From NCBI GenBank assembly GCA_900765975.1, contig CAAFTS010000171.1, positions 1 to 25,217 on the forward strand: 25,217 bases of DNA, in the 5' to 3' direction. Below, piece after piece: positions 1 through 6,598 of this stretch (within the stretch, counting starts at the first letter, position 1; every line of letters begins with the position of its first letter). The notes beneath the pieces are model-generated. The model did no database searches. It was not told the DNA's origin and was given only the letters and a program-made list of their open reading frames with translations. The stretch is from Lachnospiraceae bacterium. Lineage in GTDB: Bacteria; Bacillota; Clostridia; Lachnospirales; Lachnospiraceae. A program made the translations under genes and the position numbers.

Positions 1-6
1 AATCTC

Positions 7-573
7 TCACGAAGCATTTTTTCTATGGGTATTTGTAAATACAATCTCCCCAACTTTTTTGGAGTCATCTCCAATTTCTGAGTCTTTTTCTGCTGTAATC
101 GTCTTTATGTACAAATTTCCCATAGGTGTATTAGCTACCTGTACTCTTAAATAATACTGCTCCTGAGAGTATGTTATAGTCTCCAACTGTCCTTTTGTCT
201 CAGTTACACGGTATGCAAATTCTCCTGCATGTGGAAATTCGCCAAACTGAATTTCAGATTTCTTACTAATTATATATTTTCCATCTGTGCCTGCAGTTCC
301 CTTGTCCTCTCTCGCAACATATCTAATCGGCTGAATGCTTGCATCTGGTGCGTCTTGTGTTACTTTTTCCACCTTAAACTGAAATGTTGCATCTGGCACG
401 TCAAGTCCTTCTGCCATCTCAAGATTTTTTGTAATAGACGCTTTTGCTCCGTACATATTATCACTCTGTCCCACTGTTGGAGTTCCGGTTCCGGCTGCAA
501 ATGCTGTGGTACTCATTCCCATAATCATAGTGCCTGCTAATAATAATGCACCTAATCTTTTTTTACTTATCAT
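7..573 (-). CDS. Spy0128/FctA-type pilin isopeptide-linkage domain protein, possibly truncated
   Basis: This is a secreted single-domain pilin of 188 aa. A Sec signal peptide (basic MISKKR, hydrophobic core, likely cut after AFA near residue 27) is followed by one Spy0128-type domain. The expected isopeptide residues are visible: Lys in ITKNLEMAEG, Glu in YRVTE and Asn in VFTNTH at the end of the domain. Family members usually continue into a second domain and an LPXTG-type sorting signal; here translation stops at TGA just after the FTNTH motif. The two codons left in the window after the stop (Glu-Ile) could continue the domain, so a nonsense mutation is possible, but the window edge prevents a decision. 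The ribosome-binding site is AGAGGAAA. It follows the signal-peptidase-like gene, the order seen in streptococcal FCT pilus loci (adhesin, sipA, backbone pilin). Confidence 0.8.
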   Translation of the reverse strand: MISKKRLGALLLAGTMIMGMSTTAFAAGTGTPTVGQSDNMYGAKASITKNLEMAEGLDVPDATFQFKVEKVTQDAPDASIQPIRYVAREDKGTAGTDGKYIISKKSEIQFGEFPHAGEFAYRVTETKGQLETITYSQEQYYLRVQVANTPMGNLYIKTITAEKDSEIGDDSKKVGEIVFTNTHRKNAS

Positions 574-630
574 TCTTTTTTCCTCTTTTCTTTTGATTTG
601 CTTTTCTGTCTTCCGTGAAAACAGTAATGT

Positions 631-1143
631 TTAAAATCCCCTGTGCCGAAGCAGGGTAATGACCGTTCCCTTGATTTCTTCTTTTTTTATAGCCCCGTAA
701 ATCCTGCTGTCTTTGGCTCCGGAACGGTTATCCCCCAATACAAAGTATTCATTTTCTTCCAACGTGATTGGAAAAGAAATCCCTTCGATATAAGGTAGTG
801 TTTCTGTATAAATTCCTGTTTCCTGTTGTAAATATCCGTTGATTTTCAATCCGTCAGCAGTAATCTCCACACTGTCTCCGGATTTTGCTATAATTCTGCG
901 AATCTGTGTTTCCCCATCTTTTTCAATAATCACCGTATCAGATGGATGAAATTCTTTCTGCAACCGGTAATAAATTGCAAGATCCCCATCTTTAAATGCA
1001 GGTGACATCATGTTATCGCTGCATCGGCAAATCCCAAATACAAAGAAAACCAGCGCCGCTATCAATACAAGAAAAATCAATAATTTCAACACCAAAAACA
1101 GGATGTCCTCTTTTAGTGAAGCGCTCTTTTTCTGTTCTGTCAT
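631..1143 (-). CDS. Signal peptidase I-like protein with both catalytic residues replaced (SipA-like)
   Basis: This 170-aa protein has the S26 signal peptidase I layout: one N-terminal membrane helix (about residues 12-38), then boxes B to E. The box B region reads DNMMSPAF where active enzymes have GxSMxPT, so the nucleophilic Ser position is Met45. The box D region reads RRIIAKSGD where active enzymes have KRVIGxPGD, so the general-base Lys position is Arg82. Box E is kept (LGDNRSGAKDSR). The protein should therefore fold as a signal peptidase but not cleave. In Streptococcus pyogenes, SipA in the pilus locus also lacks the dyad and is needed for pilus assembly; by analogy this is a pilus-assembly factor (inference). 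The start chosen is the ATG that overlaps the adhesin stop (ATGA), with AGAGGA 8 nt upstream; the open frame extends further 5'. Confidence 0.85.
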   Translation of the reverse strand: MTEQKKSASLKEDILFLVLKLLIFLVLIAALVFFVFGICRCSDNMMSPAFKDGDLAIYYRLQKEFHPSDTVIIEKDGETQIRRIIAKSGDSVEITADGLKINGYLQQETGIYTETLPYIEGISFPITLEENEYFVLGDNRSGAKDSRIYGAIKKEEIKGTVITLLRHRGF

Positions 1144-1403
1144 TTTTTCAATCCTCTGCGTCTGCGGAACAGACCGAAGCCGAACAGAACACAAAGTCCA
1201 CCAAGGGCAATGGCAACGCCGATGCCAGTACTATGGTCTCTATGATTTGTGATTCCAGTAGGCGGAACATACTCCTTGTTATTCACTACTTTAACCGAAA
1301 CATCTGTATTTAACTGTCCCGTCTCCGGTTGCGTTTTTCCATTATATGTTACTATATAAGGACCATCTGCATCTTTCTTTTCTGTCACCGTATAAAACAC
1401 CAT
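1140..1403 (-). pseudogene. 3' fragment of an LPXTG-type pilus adhesin or pilin
   Basis: Only the last 87 codons of a surface-protein gene remain. They encode the end of a pilin-like domain (YTVTEK near the junction) and a full cell-wall sorting signal: VPPTG, a hydrophobic stretch (GIGVAIALGGLCVLFGFGLF) and an RRRR tail. No signal peptide or adhesive domain precedes it; upstream DNA is the end of a mobile-element gene, and a TGA closes this frame a few codons 5' of the ATG at 1403. The stop overlaps the start of the signal-peptidase-like gene. In FCT-type loci the tip adhesin precedes sipA, so this is probably the remnant of that adhesin. The 5' part was lost by recombination near 1387-1403. 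Confidence 0.75.
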
Positions 1404-1695
1404 CTTTTTGTTTCACTGAAGGGACTGCACTGATCACTTTCTCTTTGATGGCTGCACTGCCATGAAAATAATCCATTAAATTGCAGGGCTTTCCTTCCTC
1501 ATTTCCAATGGCATTGTATTTTTCGATTGCTTCTTTGATCTCCGATTCGTACTGTGACAAGTCTGCCCCTTCCAGTGGCAGCCCCTCATAAACATCGTAC
1601 TCGTATTCCCCCTCTTCCCACTGCCTTTCCAGTTCTCTGGATGTGAAATTCCCTGTCAGTGGTGTCAACAATTCTATTTTTATGGTATCTTCCAT
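1342..1695 (-). pseudogene. 3'-truncated small mobile-element gene, function unknown
   Basis: The frame opens at an ATG with a strong GGGAGGTG ribosome-binding site, 5 nt after the stop of the TOPRIM gene. The acidic protein begins MEDTIKIELLTPLTGNF and includes DVYEGLPLEGADLSQYESEI and NLMDYFHGS. It resembles small proteins encoded next to DUF3991/TOPRIM genes in Clostridia conjugative elements (recalled, family name not certain). Native sequence appears to reach about residue 103 (VLYG); the last 14 codons are read out of frame through the adhesin fragment, so the authentic 3' end has been lost. The position next to the TOPRIM gene and metK argues for one ancestral element operon. Confidence 0.55.
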
Positions 1696-1700
1696 TCGCT

Positions 1701-2668
1701 TCACCTCCCACGTTCTCTTCGCTGTTTCTGCTGTTTTTCCCACGCCTGCCTTGCCAGGTCTCCATAATCAGCACCCTCTATTGAGGGCAGGTTGCAAAAA
1801 ACAACATATTCTTTTTCATAATGCTCTTTTAGCTGTTCACACGCCCATTGTCCGGCAAAATCATGATCGGTGCAGATCTCTATCTCCGTCACCTCCGGAT
1901 GCTGCTTCAAAAAATGTTCCAATGCATCCGGTACTTTCATCTTTCTGACGTTCTGCCTGGTCCCTTCCTTCGGTGCAGCGACACCGCCCAAAGACAGGCG
2001 GTATTTATCCGCATTCCCTTCCAGTGTCATATGAGCCAGGGCGTCAATACAGGCTTCATATACTGCCACCCGGCAGCTTTTCCAAAGGGGCGGAACACAA
2101 AAGCTGTATTGCTTTTCACTGCCTTCCTGTTCCATCCGGAAGCTCTTTCCCCGGTTGTCATAGATTCCCCGCAGGAACGCATACCTTGCATGTCCCTGTT
2201 CATCCATGCCAACAAAAACAGCGTTATGGTAGGGGCGCTCTCATACAGGATTCCGAGCTGCACACAGTAATCCAGTACCTCATCCCGGATTCCCCTTTGG
2301 TTCAAATATCTCCGCACCCGGTAAAAACTGTCATTGGGCATGGGCAGGGCAAAGGGCTTCTTTTTAGGTGCTGGTTCTGCTCTGGGAACATACACAGGCG
2401 TCTGCTCACACAAGATCTTTACGGCTTCCGTATATCCCATGCCATCTACCTGCATCAAAAACCGGAGGGCAGACATTCCACCGATATCCCTGGATTTCCA
2501 ATGCCATTTACTGGTAATCTCATTGATCTTAAAACTGTCATGGTCCTGAAGCTGCCATTCGTTTCTTGTCCTTGTCTTTTTCAGCCTTCCCGGTTGGTAT
2601 GTCTGCAAATACTCATATGCCCGCACCTGCTTGGCTGCCTGATACTCTTCTTCCGTAACCCAAGCCAT
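1701..2668 (-). pseudogene. DUF3991/TOPRIM-type mobile-element protein, broken by a 1-nt frameshift
   Basis: Two overlapping frames form one gene. The 5' part (from 2668) encodes an N-terminal DUF3991-like region: KSRDIGGMSALRFL, GMGYTEAVKIL, NQRGIRDEVLDYC. The 3' part (to 1701) encodes a TOPRIM-like core with EIEICTDHDFAGQWACEQL, i.e. the DxD..AG motif. The frame changes in a run of four C on the minus strand (G at 2232-2235): adding one C restores ESAPYHNAVFVGMDEQG and a 322-codon gene, so a single-base deletion or a sequencing error explains the break. The ATG overlaps the metK stop (ATGA), showing translational coupling. Such proteins are typical of Tn1549/CTn-like conjugative elements, with a suggested but unproven role in DNA processing. 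Confidence 0.8.
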
Positions 2669-3828
2669 CAGATCACCGCATTGCGAAGCTGTTCTGCCTT
2701 ATCGGTGCGTTCCCATGGCAGTTCCTTTCTTCCAAAATGTCCAAAAGCTGCTGTCTGCCGGAAAATAGGACGGGTAAGGCGCAGCGTATCTACGATCTGC
2801 TTTGGTGTCAGTCCAAACACCAAGGGGATCGCCATTTCCAGACAGTCATCCGCACACACTTTTCCTGTGCCAAACGTATCCACCTGAACCATAACAGGCT
2901 GGGCAACACCTATAGCGTAGGCAAGGGAAACCTGACACTTGCTGGCAAGTCCGGCTGCGACCATATTTTTTGCAATATACCTTGCCATATATGCCCCAGA
3001 ACGGTCCACTTTTGAACAATCCTTCCCGGAAAATGCCCCGCCGCCATGGGGAACCATGCTGCCATAACTGTCTACCATCAATTTTCTCCCAGTCAGTCCC
3101 GTATCTGCATCCAGTCCACCACAGACAAAACGCCCTGATGGATTGATATAAATCTTGGTTTCCTCATCTGGCGGCAGGAGACGAAGTGCCGGCAGCAACA
3201 CCTTCTTTCGAATCTCGGCCTCCAGCTTTTTCAAATCTTTTTCTTCCGTATGCTGGCAGGACACTACCACGCTGTCCAGTCGAACAGGTTTCCCGTTTTC
3301 ATACTCTACCGTCACCTGTGCTTTCCCATCCGGGCAGATCCCTTCAATATAGCTGCTTCTTCTACAGGCAGACAGTTCCCGGACACTCCTGTTCGCAAGT
3401 ACCACAGGCATGGGCATAAGCTGCGGCGTCTCATCACAGGCATATCCAATCATGACGCCCTGATCCCCGGCACCTTGAAACCAATCCATTTGATTGTCAG
3501 ACACCCCTTCCCTTTTTTCTTTAGATTCCCTGACCGCATTAGCAATGTCCGGACTCTGCCGATGGACAAACGTATCCATGGCAACCCCTTCGCTGGAATA
3601 GCCCACATCCGACAATACTTTTCGCACAACTGCAAACACGTCCGGCTCATAAGCGCTGGTGATCTCTCCTGCCACAATGATCGTTCCCTTCGTGGCAAGC
3701 ACTTCACAAGCAACTCTGGATTGTTCATCCTGTTTCAGACACACATCCAGAATTGCATCTGCGATCTGGTCGCACACTTTGTCCGGATGTCCTTCTGTTA
3801 CTGCTTCTGCTGTATAAAATTTTCTCAT
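2668..3828 (-). CDS. metK: S-adenosylmethionine synthetase
   Basis: This 386-aa enzyme makes S-adenosylmethionine from methionine and ATP. Family hallmarks are present: GHPDKVCDQIADAILD near the N terminus, GAGDQGVMIGYACDE (binding loop), and GGGAFSGKDCSKVDRSGAYMARY. Length is normal for the family. The start is the ATG preceded by AAAGAGGAAATTCAT; an in-frame upstream ATG lacks a good ribosome-binding site. It overlaps the TOPRIM gene by 4 nt, so here metK is part of the mobile-element operon and not an isolated housekeeping gene; it may be a second copy that supplies SAM for element-encoded methylation (inference). A terminator-like hairpin in the 5' leader may regulate it. I see no canonical SAM riboswitch core. 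Confidence 0.93.
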   Translation of the reverse strand: MRKFYTAEAVTEGHPDKVCDQIADAILDVCLKQDEQSRVACEVLATKGTIIVAGEITSAYEPDVFAVVRKVLSDVGYSSEGVAMDTFVHRQSPDIANAVRESKEKREGVSDNQMDWFQGAGDQGVMIGYACDETPQLMPMPVVLANRSVRELSACRRSSYIEGICPDGKAQVTVEYENGKPVRLDSVVVSCQHTEEKDLKKLEAEIRKKVLLPALRLLPPDEETKIYINPSGRFVCGGLDADTGLTGRKLMVDSYGSMVPHGGGAFSGKDCSKVDRSGAYMARYIAKNMVAAGLASKCQVSLAYAIGVAQPVMVQVDTFGTGKVCADDCLEMAIPLVFGLTPKQIVDTLRLTRPIFRQTAAFGHFGRKELPWERTDKAEQLRNAVI

Positions 3829-3850
3829 ATGAATTTCCTCTCTTTCATGC

Positions 3851-3894
3851 AAAAAAGGCAGGATACCTTCCTTTTTACGGGAACATATCCTGCC
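3851..3894 (-). terminator. Terminator-like hairpin in the metK leader (possible attenuator)
   Basis: On the minus strand, GGCAGGATA and TATCCTGCC (9 bp) are separated by a 20-nt loop and followed by six T. This is an intrinsic-terminator shape ending about 22 nt before the metK ATG. Placed between the upstream RNA gene and metK, it could insulate metK from that RNA or act as an attenuator. No competing antiterminator is obvious by eye. Confidence 0.55.
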
Positions 3895-3927
3895 TGGTCT
3901 CTTTATTATTTTGTTTTCATTTTCTGT

Positions 3928-3947
3928 TTTATCATAAATATGATAAA
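3928..3947. promoter_or_regulatory. Perfect 8-bp palindrome upstream of metK, operator candidate
   Basis: TTTATCAT and ATGATAAA form a perfect inverted repeat with a 4-nt AAAT spacer. On the minus strand it contains TATGAT, which could serve as a -10 element for metK, so a protein bound here could control metK. No good -35 hexamer is visible. It lies directly downstream of the RNA terminator. Confidence 0.35.
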
Positions 3948-3974
3948 GAAAAACTCCCCAGATAAACTGGGGAG
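3945..3974 (-). terminator. Intrinsic terminator of the structured RNA
   Basis: On the minus strand CTCCCCA and TGGGGAG form a 7-bp GC-rich stem with loop GTTTATC, followed directly by TTTTTCTTT. It ends the RNA that starts near 4139. Confidence 0.8.
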
Positions 3975-4139
3975 CCTCCAGAAGCTATACCTTGCGGTCC
4001 TACGGCTTCGTTTTTTATCACATCTCACAGTTCTTAATTACTTCACTGTGAAATTTAATCATGACTTTACCATATATAACGAAAGGTTCCCGAAGAAACC
4101 TTCCGGACTACAGGCTTCGCAAGTTTCTGTAGTGCGATC
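3945..4139 (-). ncRNA. Stand-alone structured non-coding RNA, about 195 nt
   Basis: A consensus promoter and an intrinsic terminator delimit a transcript of about 195 nt with no convincing ORF. On the minus strand the elements are, in order: ACTACAG paired with CTGTAGT (4127-4133 with 4107-4113); a strong hairpin closing on TTCG (4081-4104); a hairpin TCACAG/CTGTGA (4046-4051 with 4025-4030); GAAGC/GCTTC (4005-4009 with 3981-3985); and the terminator. CTTGCG in the loop of the first hairpin (4118-4123) is complementary to CGCAAG near the 3' end (3991-3996), a likely long-range pseudoknot. Size, free-standing setting and pseudoknot recall classes such as the raiA-motif RNA, but I cannot confirm a family. 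It is not a SAM, TPP, glycine or T-box leader by visible motifs. Confidence 0.65.
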
Positions 4140-4145
4140 ACTTTT

Positions 4146-4174
4146 ATCATACCTTTTTTTAACAGATTTGTCAA
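4146..4174 (-). promoter_or_regulatory. Consensus housekeeping promoter of the structured RNA
   Basis: On the minus strand TTGACA (4169-4174) is followed by a 17-nt spacer and TATGAT (4146-4151). The -35 is a perfect match and the -10 differs at one base. The start of transcription is expected near 4139. The quality is well above that of any other promoter in the window and implies strong, constitutive transcription. Confidence 0.8.
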
Positions 4175-4177
4175 AAA

Positions 4178-4372
4178 CTATTTCCTATCTTTTACTTCTA
4201 CTAGAAATTCTTTCTCTGACATACCTGCAATCTGTGAACACAGTGCAACTGACACCCCTTTTTGCATATGGAATCCAAGTGCAACTTCTTTCTTTGCAAA
4301 ATTGGTTGCTTGTTCTACCGTATACTTGACATCAAATAAAACAGTTTTCGGTATTTGAATCTCAATCTGCAT
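4178..4372 (-). CDS. UPF0175-like small antitoxin-type protein
   Basis: This 64-aa protein carries the helix-turn-helix-like signature of UPF0175 proteins: KKEVALGFHMQKGVSVALCSQIAGMSEKEFLVEV. UPF0175 members often act as antitoxins or DNA-binding partners of PIN-type toxins (family knowledge). No PIN toxin follows: the next element is the RNA promoter, 4 nt past the stop. It starts at an ATG with an AAAGGATG ribosome-binding site, 15 nt after another small antitoxin-like gene, so the two are an operon and may be the tail of the ABC-3C operon. Confidence 0.6.
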   Translation of the reverse strand: MQIEIQIPKTVLFDVKYTVEQATNFAKKEVALGFHMQKGVSVALCSQIAGMSEKEFLVEVKDRK

Positions 4373-4387
4373 ATTTTCATCCTTTCA

Positions 4388-4579
4388 CTATTCACTGGCT
4401 TCACATTTTTTCTGCCATTCTTCAAAAGCCTCCGAAGCGTTTCTCACTCTTCCTTTCCCAATATCTCGGTATCCTGTTTCCAGCTTTTGGTGAAGTTCTG
4501 CTTTCGTCATAGTATCTGCATTAATAGAACATCGCATTTTCAAAACTGAAACATCTTTTGCTGCTTTTCTTAAATCCAT
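4388..4579 (-). CDS. Small RelB-like antitoxin-type protein
   Basis: A 63-aa soluble protein with a clear ribosome-binding site (GGAGG 6 nt before the ATG). Its middle, INADTMTKAELHQKLETGYRDIGKGRVRNASEAFEEW, resembles the C-terminal part of RelB/DinJ-like antitoxins that wrap a toxin; this is a similarity judged by eye. No RelE/ParE-like toxin is adjacent. It lies 46 nt downstream of the ABC-3C ATPase stop in the same direction with no terminator between them, so co-transcription with that defence operon is likely. Confidence 0.45.
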   Translation of the reverse strand: MDLRKAAKDVSVLKMRCSINADTMTKAELHQKLETGYRDIGKGRVRNASEAFEEWQKKCEASE

Positions 4580-4625
4580 GAAATACCTCCAAACTTAGAA
4601 CAAAACATCCCTTCTACATACGCTA

Positions 4626-6383
4626 CTATTTTTCCTGATAGTTTCGTCCTAAAAATTTCTTTTCTTTCGTAAACACAGCTACCTGATGTTCATCAATATT
4701 CATCTGAATTAATTTCCGCTGTTCCTCATTTTCGATTTTATCCCGATTCAACGTGAGAATGTATTGAAAATCCTGATACTGCTCTTCCTGCTTGTAAATA
4801 TAATTCAAACATTGAACTAGCGTATCTTGATCCACATCGAAAATGTTGTCATGTACTAAAAACAACGGATGCCTGTCTCTGGTGTATTGATTAAATAATA
4901 ACGCCATATCATAAATGAATACCTTTGTTCTGTCTACACTATGGCTTCCATCATCGTAAATACGAAGCGTCAATTCAACTGGTGTTTTCTTTCGTGCCTT
5001 ATCAACAGTCTGGATGCTAAATGAACATTCCTTATTTCCCATAATAGATTCATGAATTTCCAAAATGGTATCAATAAAGTCATCCATGATTTCTTTGTTT
5101 TGCTCAATCTCACTATCAATTTCCATGAGTTGCTGGGTTTTTTGTAAATTCAGCATTCTTTTCTTTTTCTCATTCTTTTCGTATTGATCAAACAAAAACT
5201 TCGTATGAGAAATGGAATCCTTCTTCGCCTCATAAATCTTTAAACTTACTTTTAGATTCTTTAGCACTCCTTTTTTATCGATGACTTTCAGTTTCTCTGA
5301 ATATTCATCGTCCAGTACCCGAATTTGTTCCGCAATACTTTTCAATTGGCTCTCCAATTCCTTTGCCTTTTGGTTTACCAATGTTCTTTGGAATTCTTCT
5401 ATTTTGTTCTTAAACCCTACGACTTCATTTAGAGATTTTACTACTGCATTTCCCAACTCGCTCTTAAATTGATTATAGACCAATTCAATTTCTCTGTCAT
5501 CAATCTGCTCCGGCTTTGGCATTTTTCTGATTTTTTCATAGTCATACCGCAAAGCCTTTTGACGTTTACGCAGCTGATCCAGCAAGTCCTCCAACTCAAT
5601 AAGGTCTGCCTCCATAGAATCAAAAGTTTCATTCGTTTTAAAACTTTCAATCGCATCTTCCAATTTTTGTAATTCATCTTCCAATGCATTTAATTCTGCC
5701 TTGACATCTGAGATTTTCTTTTTTCCTTCTTGCGTCAATTCCTTTTTATCTTTTGCAAGGACAGTATTAACAGCCTCTATCTCCCTAATGGTTTCTAAAG
5801 TGTTTTTATATGCCTCTAAGGAAAATCCTAATAAGAACAAGTGTGCGCTCAAATCATCTGGAATCTTTTTTGTCAAATCATGACATTTGATGATATCTGT
5901 GAATTCCGAACGTTCATCTCGCATCAAAATTGAAAACAAATTTCTGAAACTAGGTACTTTCTTCCCATTTAACTTCGGGAAAATAATTCCGGTCAGATAT
6001 TCTCTTGCATCCTGAAGTTTATCAAAAGATACGGTTCTCCCTTCTCTTATGATTACAGGTTGATCCGCTTGTTTCCGGTTTCTTTTTATAGTGATTGCTT
6101 CGTCTCCTATGTCCAAATCCAATATTACGTTTTCTTCTAACGGAAATACTTCTTTCGGTATTTTTGCGATTCTTGATTTTTCATAATCATTCAAGAAACC
6201 AAAATCTAAGAACTCAATACTCATAGACTTTCCAACACCATTTGTTTTCCGACCTTTTACAGAACTGTCATCGTATTTCTCGCCTAATATAATATTGACT
6301 CCGTCATGAAAAGAAATCTCTTCAAAAATATTACTTTCTGAATATAGCCGATTGAGACGAATACGACTTATTTCTTTACCCAT
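4626..6383 (-). CDS. ABC-3C system ATPase, DUF2326/SMC-like
   Basis: A 585-aa SMC/Rad50-like ATPase. The Walker A loop is at residues 44-53 (GRKTNGVGKS). A long charged coiled-coil region runs from about 195 to 420. The C-terminal ATPase half has a Walker-B-like strand, HPLFLVHDN, followed by a DUF2326-like end (LTLNRDKIE, TKEKKFLGRNYQ). It is the last of three overlapping genes (16-nt overlap with the middle component), the arrangement described for ABC-three-component (ABC-3C) conflict systems, in which the ATPase is thought to sense or move on nucleic acid and control the effector partner. The start has GAGGAGG 6-7 nt upstream. A role in phage or plasmid defence is inferred from family and context. 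Confidence 0.85.
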   Translation of the reverse strand: MGKEISRIRLNRLYSESNIFEEISFHDGVNIILGEKYDDSSVKGRKTNGVGKSMSIEFLDFGFLNDYEKSRIAKIPKEVFPLEENVILDLDIGDEAITIKRNRKQADQPVIIREGRTVSFDKLQDAREYLTGIIFPKLNGKKVPSFRNLFSILMRDERSEFTDIIKCHDLTKKIPDDLSAHLFLLGFSLEAYKNTLETIREIEAVNTVLAKDKKELTQEGKKKISDVKAELNALEDELQKLEDAIESFKTNETFDSMEADLIELEDLLDQLRKRQKALRYDYEKIRKMPKPEQIDDREIELVYNQFKSELGNAVVKSLNEVVGFKNKIEEFQRTLVNQKAKELESQLKSIAEQIRVLDDEYSEKLKVIDKKGVLKNLKVSLKIYEAKKDSISHTKFLFDQYEKNEKKKRMLNLQKTQQLMEIDSEIEQNKEIMDDFIDTILEIHESIMGNKECSFSIQTVDKARKKTPVELTLRIYDDGSHSVDRTKVFIYDMALLFNQYTRDRHPLFLVHDNIFDVDQDTLVQCLNYIYKQEEQYQDFQYILTLNRDKIENEEQRKLIQMNIDEHQVAVFTKEKKFLGRNYQEK

Positions 6384-6598
6384 ATATTCGCCTCCTCAAA
6401 TTCGACAATATTAACAGAATATAAAAAGGAAAGCCCCAAAATCAACTGTCTGCTGCTTGTGATCCCCGACTTTTTCAATGCTTTAGATACATCATAAATA
6501 GAAATCTTCCCAGCTTCCTGCTTTTTTATCTCTTTGAGTATGAGATAGCCAATATACATTGCGGAAGATTTTAGTGCATTGCTACTTGCCAGCATCAT
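6368..6598 (-). CDS. ABC-3C system middle component
   Basis: A 76-aa, mostly helical protein, with no membrane segment, between the SMEK-type gene and the ATPase, overlapping both (17 nt and 16 nt). Sequence such as SSAMYIGYLILKEI, ISIYDVSKALKKSGITSSRQLILGLSFLYSVNIVEF has the winged-helix-like look of ABC-3C middle components, which link the ATPase to the effector. The ATG at 6598 is chosen because AAAGGAG sits 5 nt upstream; the in-frame GTG two codons earlier has no room for a ribosome-binding site. Tight overlaps imply coupled translation and a fixed stoichiometry. Confidence 0.75.
   Translation of the reverse strand: MMLASSNALKSSAMYIGYLILKEIKKQEAGKISIYDVSKALKKSGITSSRQLILGLSFLYSVNIVEFEEANIWVKK

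Noticed and set aside
631..1143. Active signal peptidase I
   Set aside because: Neither catalytic residue is present in boxes B and D, so an active-enzyme call would be misleading.
1973..2887. Plus-strand ORFs opposite the TOPRIM gene and metK, including 3250-4329
   Set aside because: They are antisense shadows of well-supported genes, with no ribosome-binding site or recognisable protein.
3829..4145. SAM riboswitch or T-box upstream of metK
   Set aside because: No conserved SAM-I, SAM-III or T-box core motif is visible, and a full terminator separates the structured RNA from metK.
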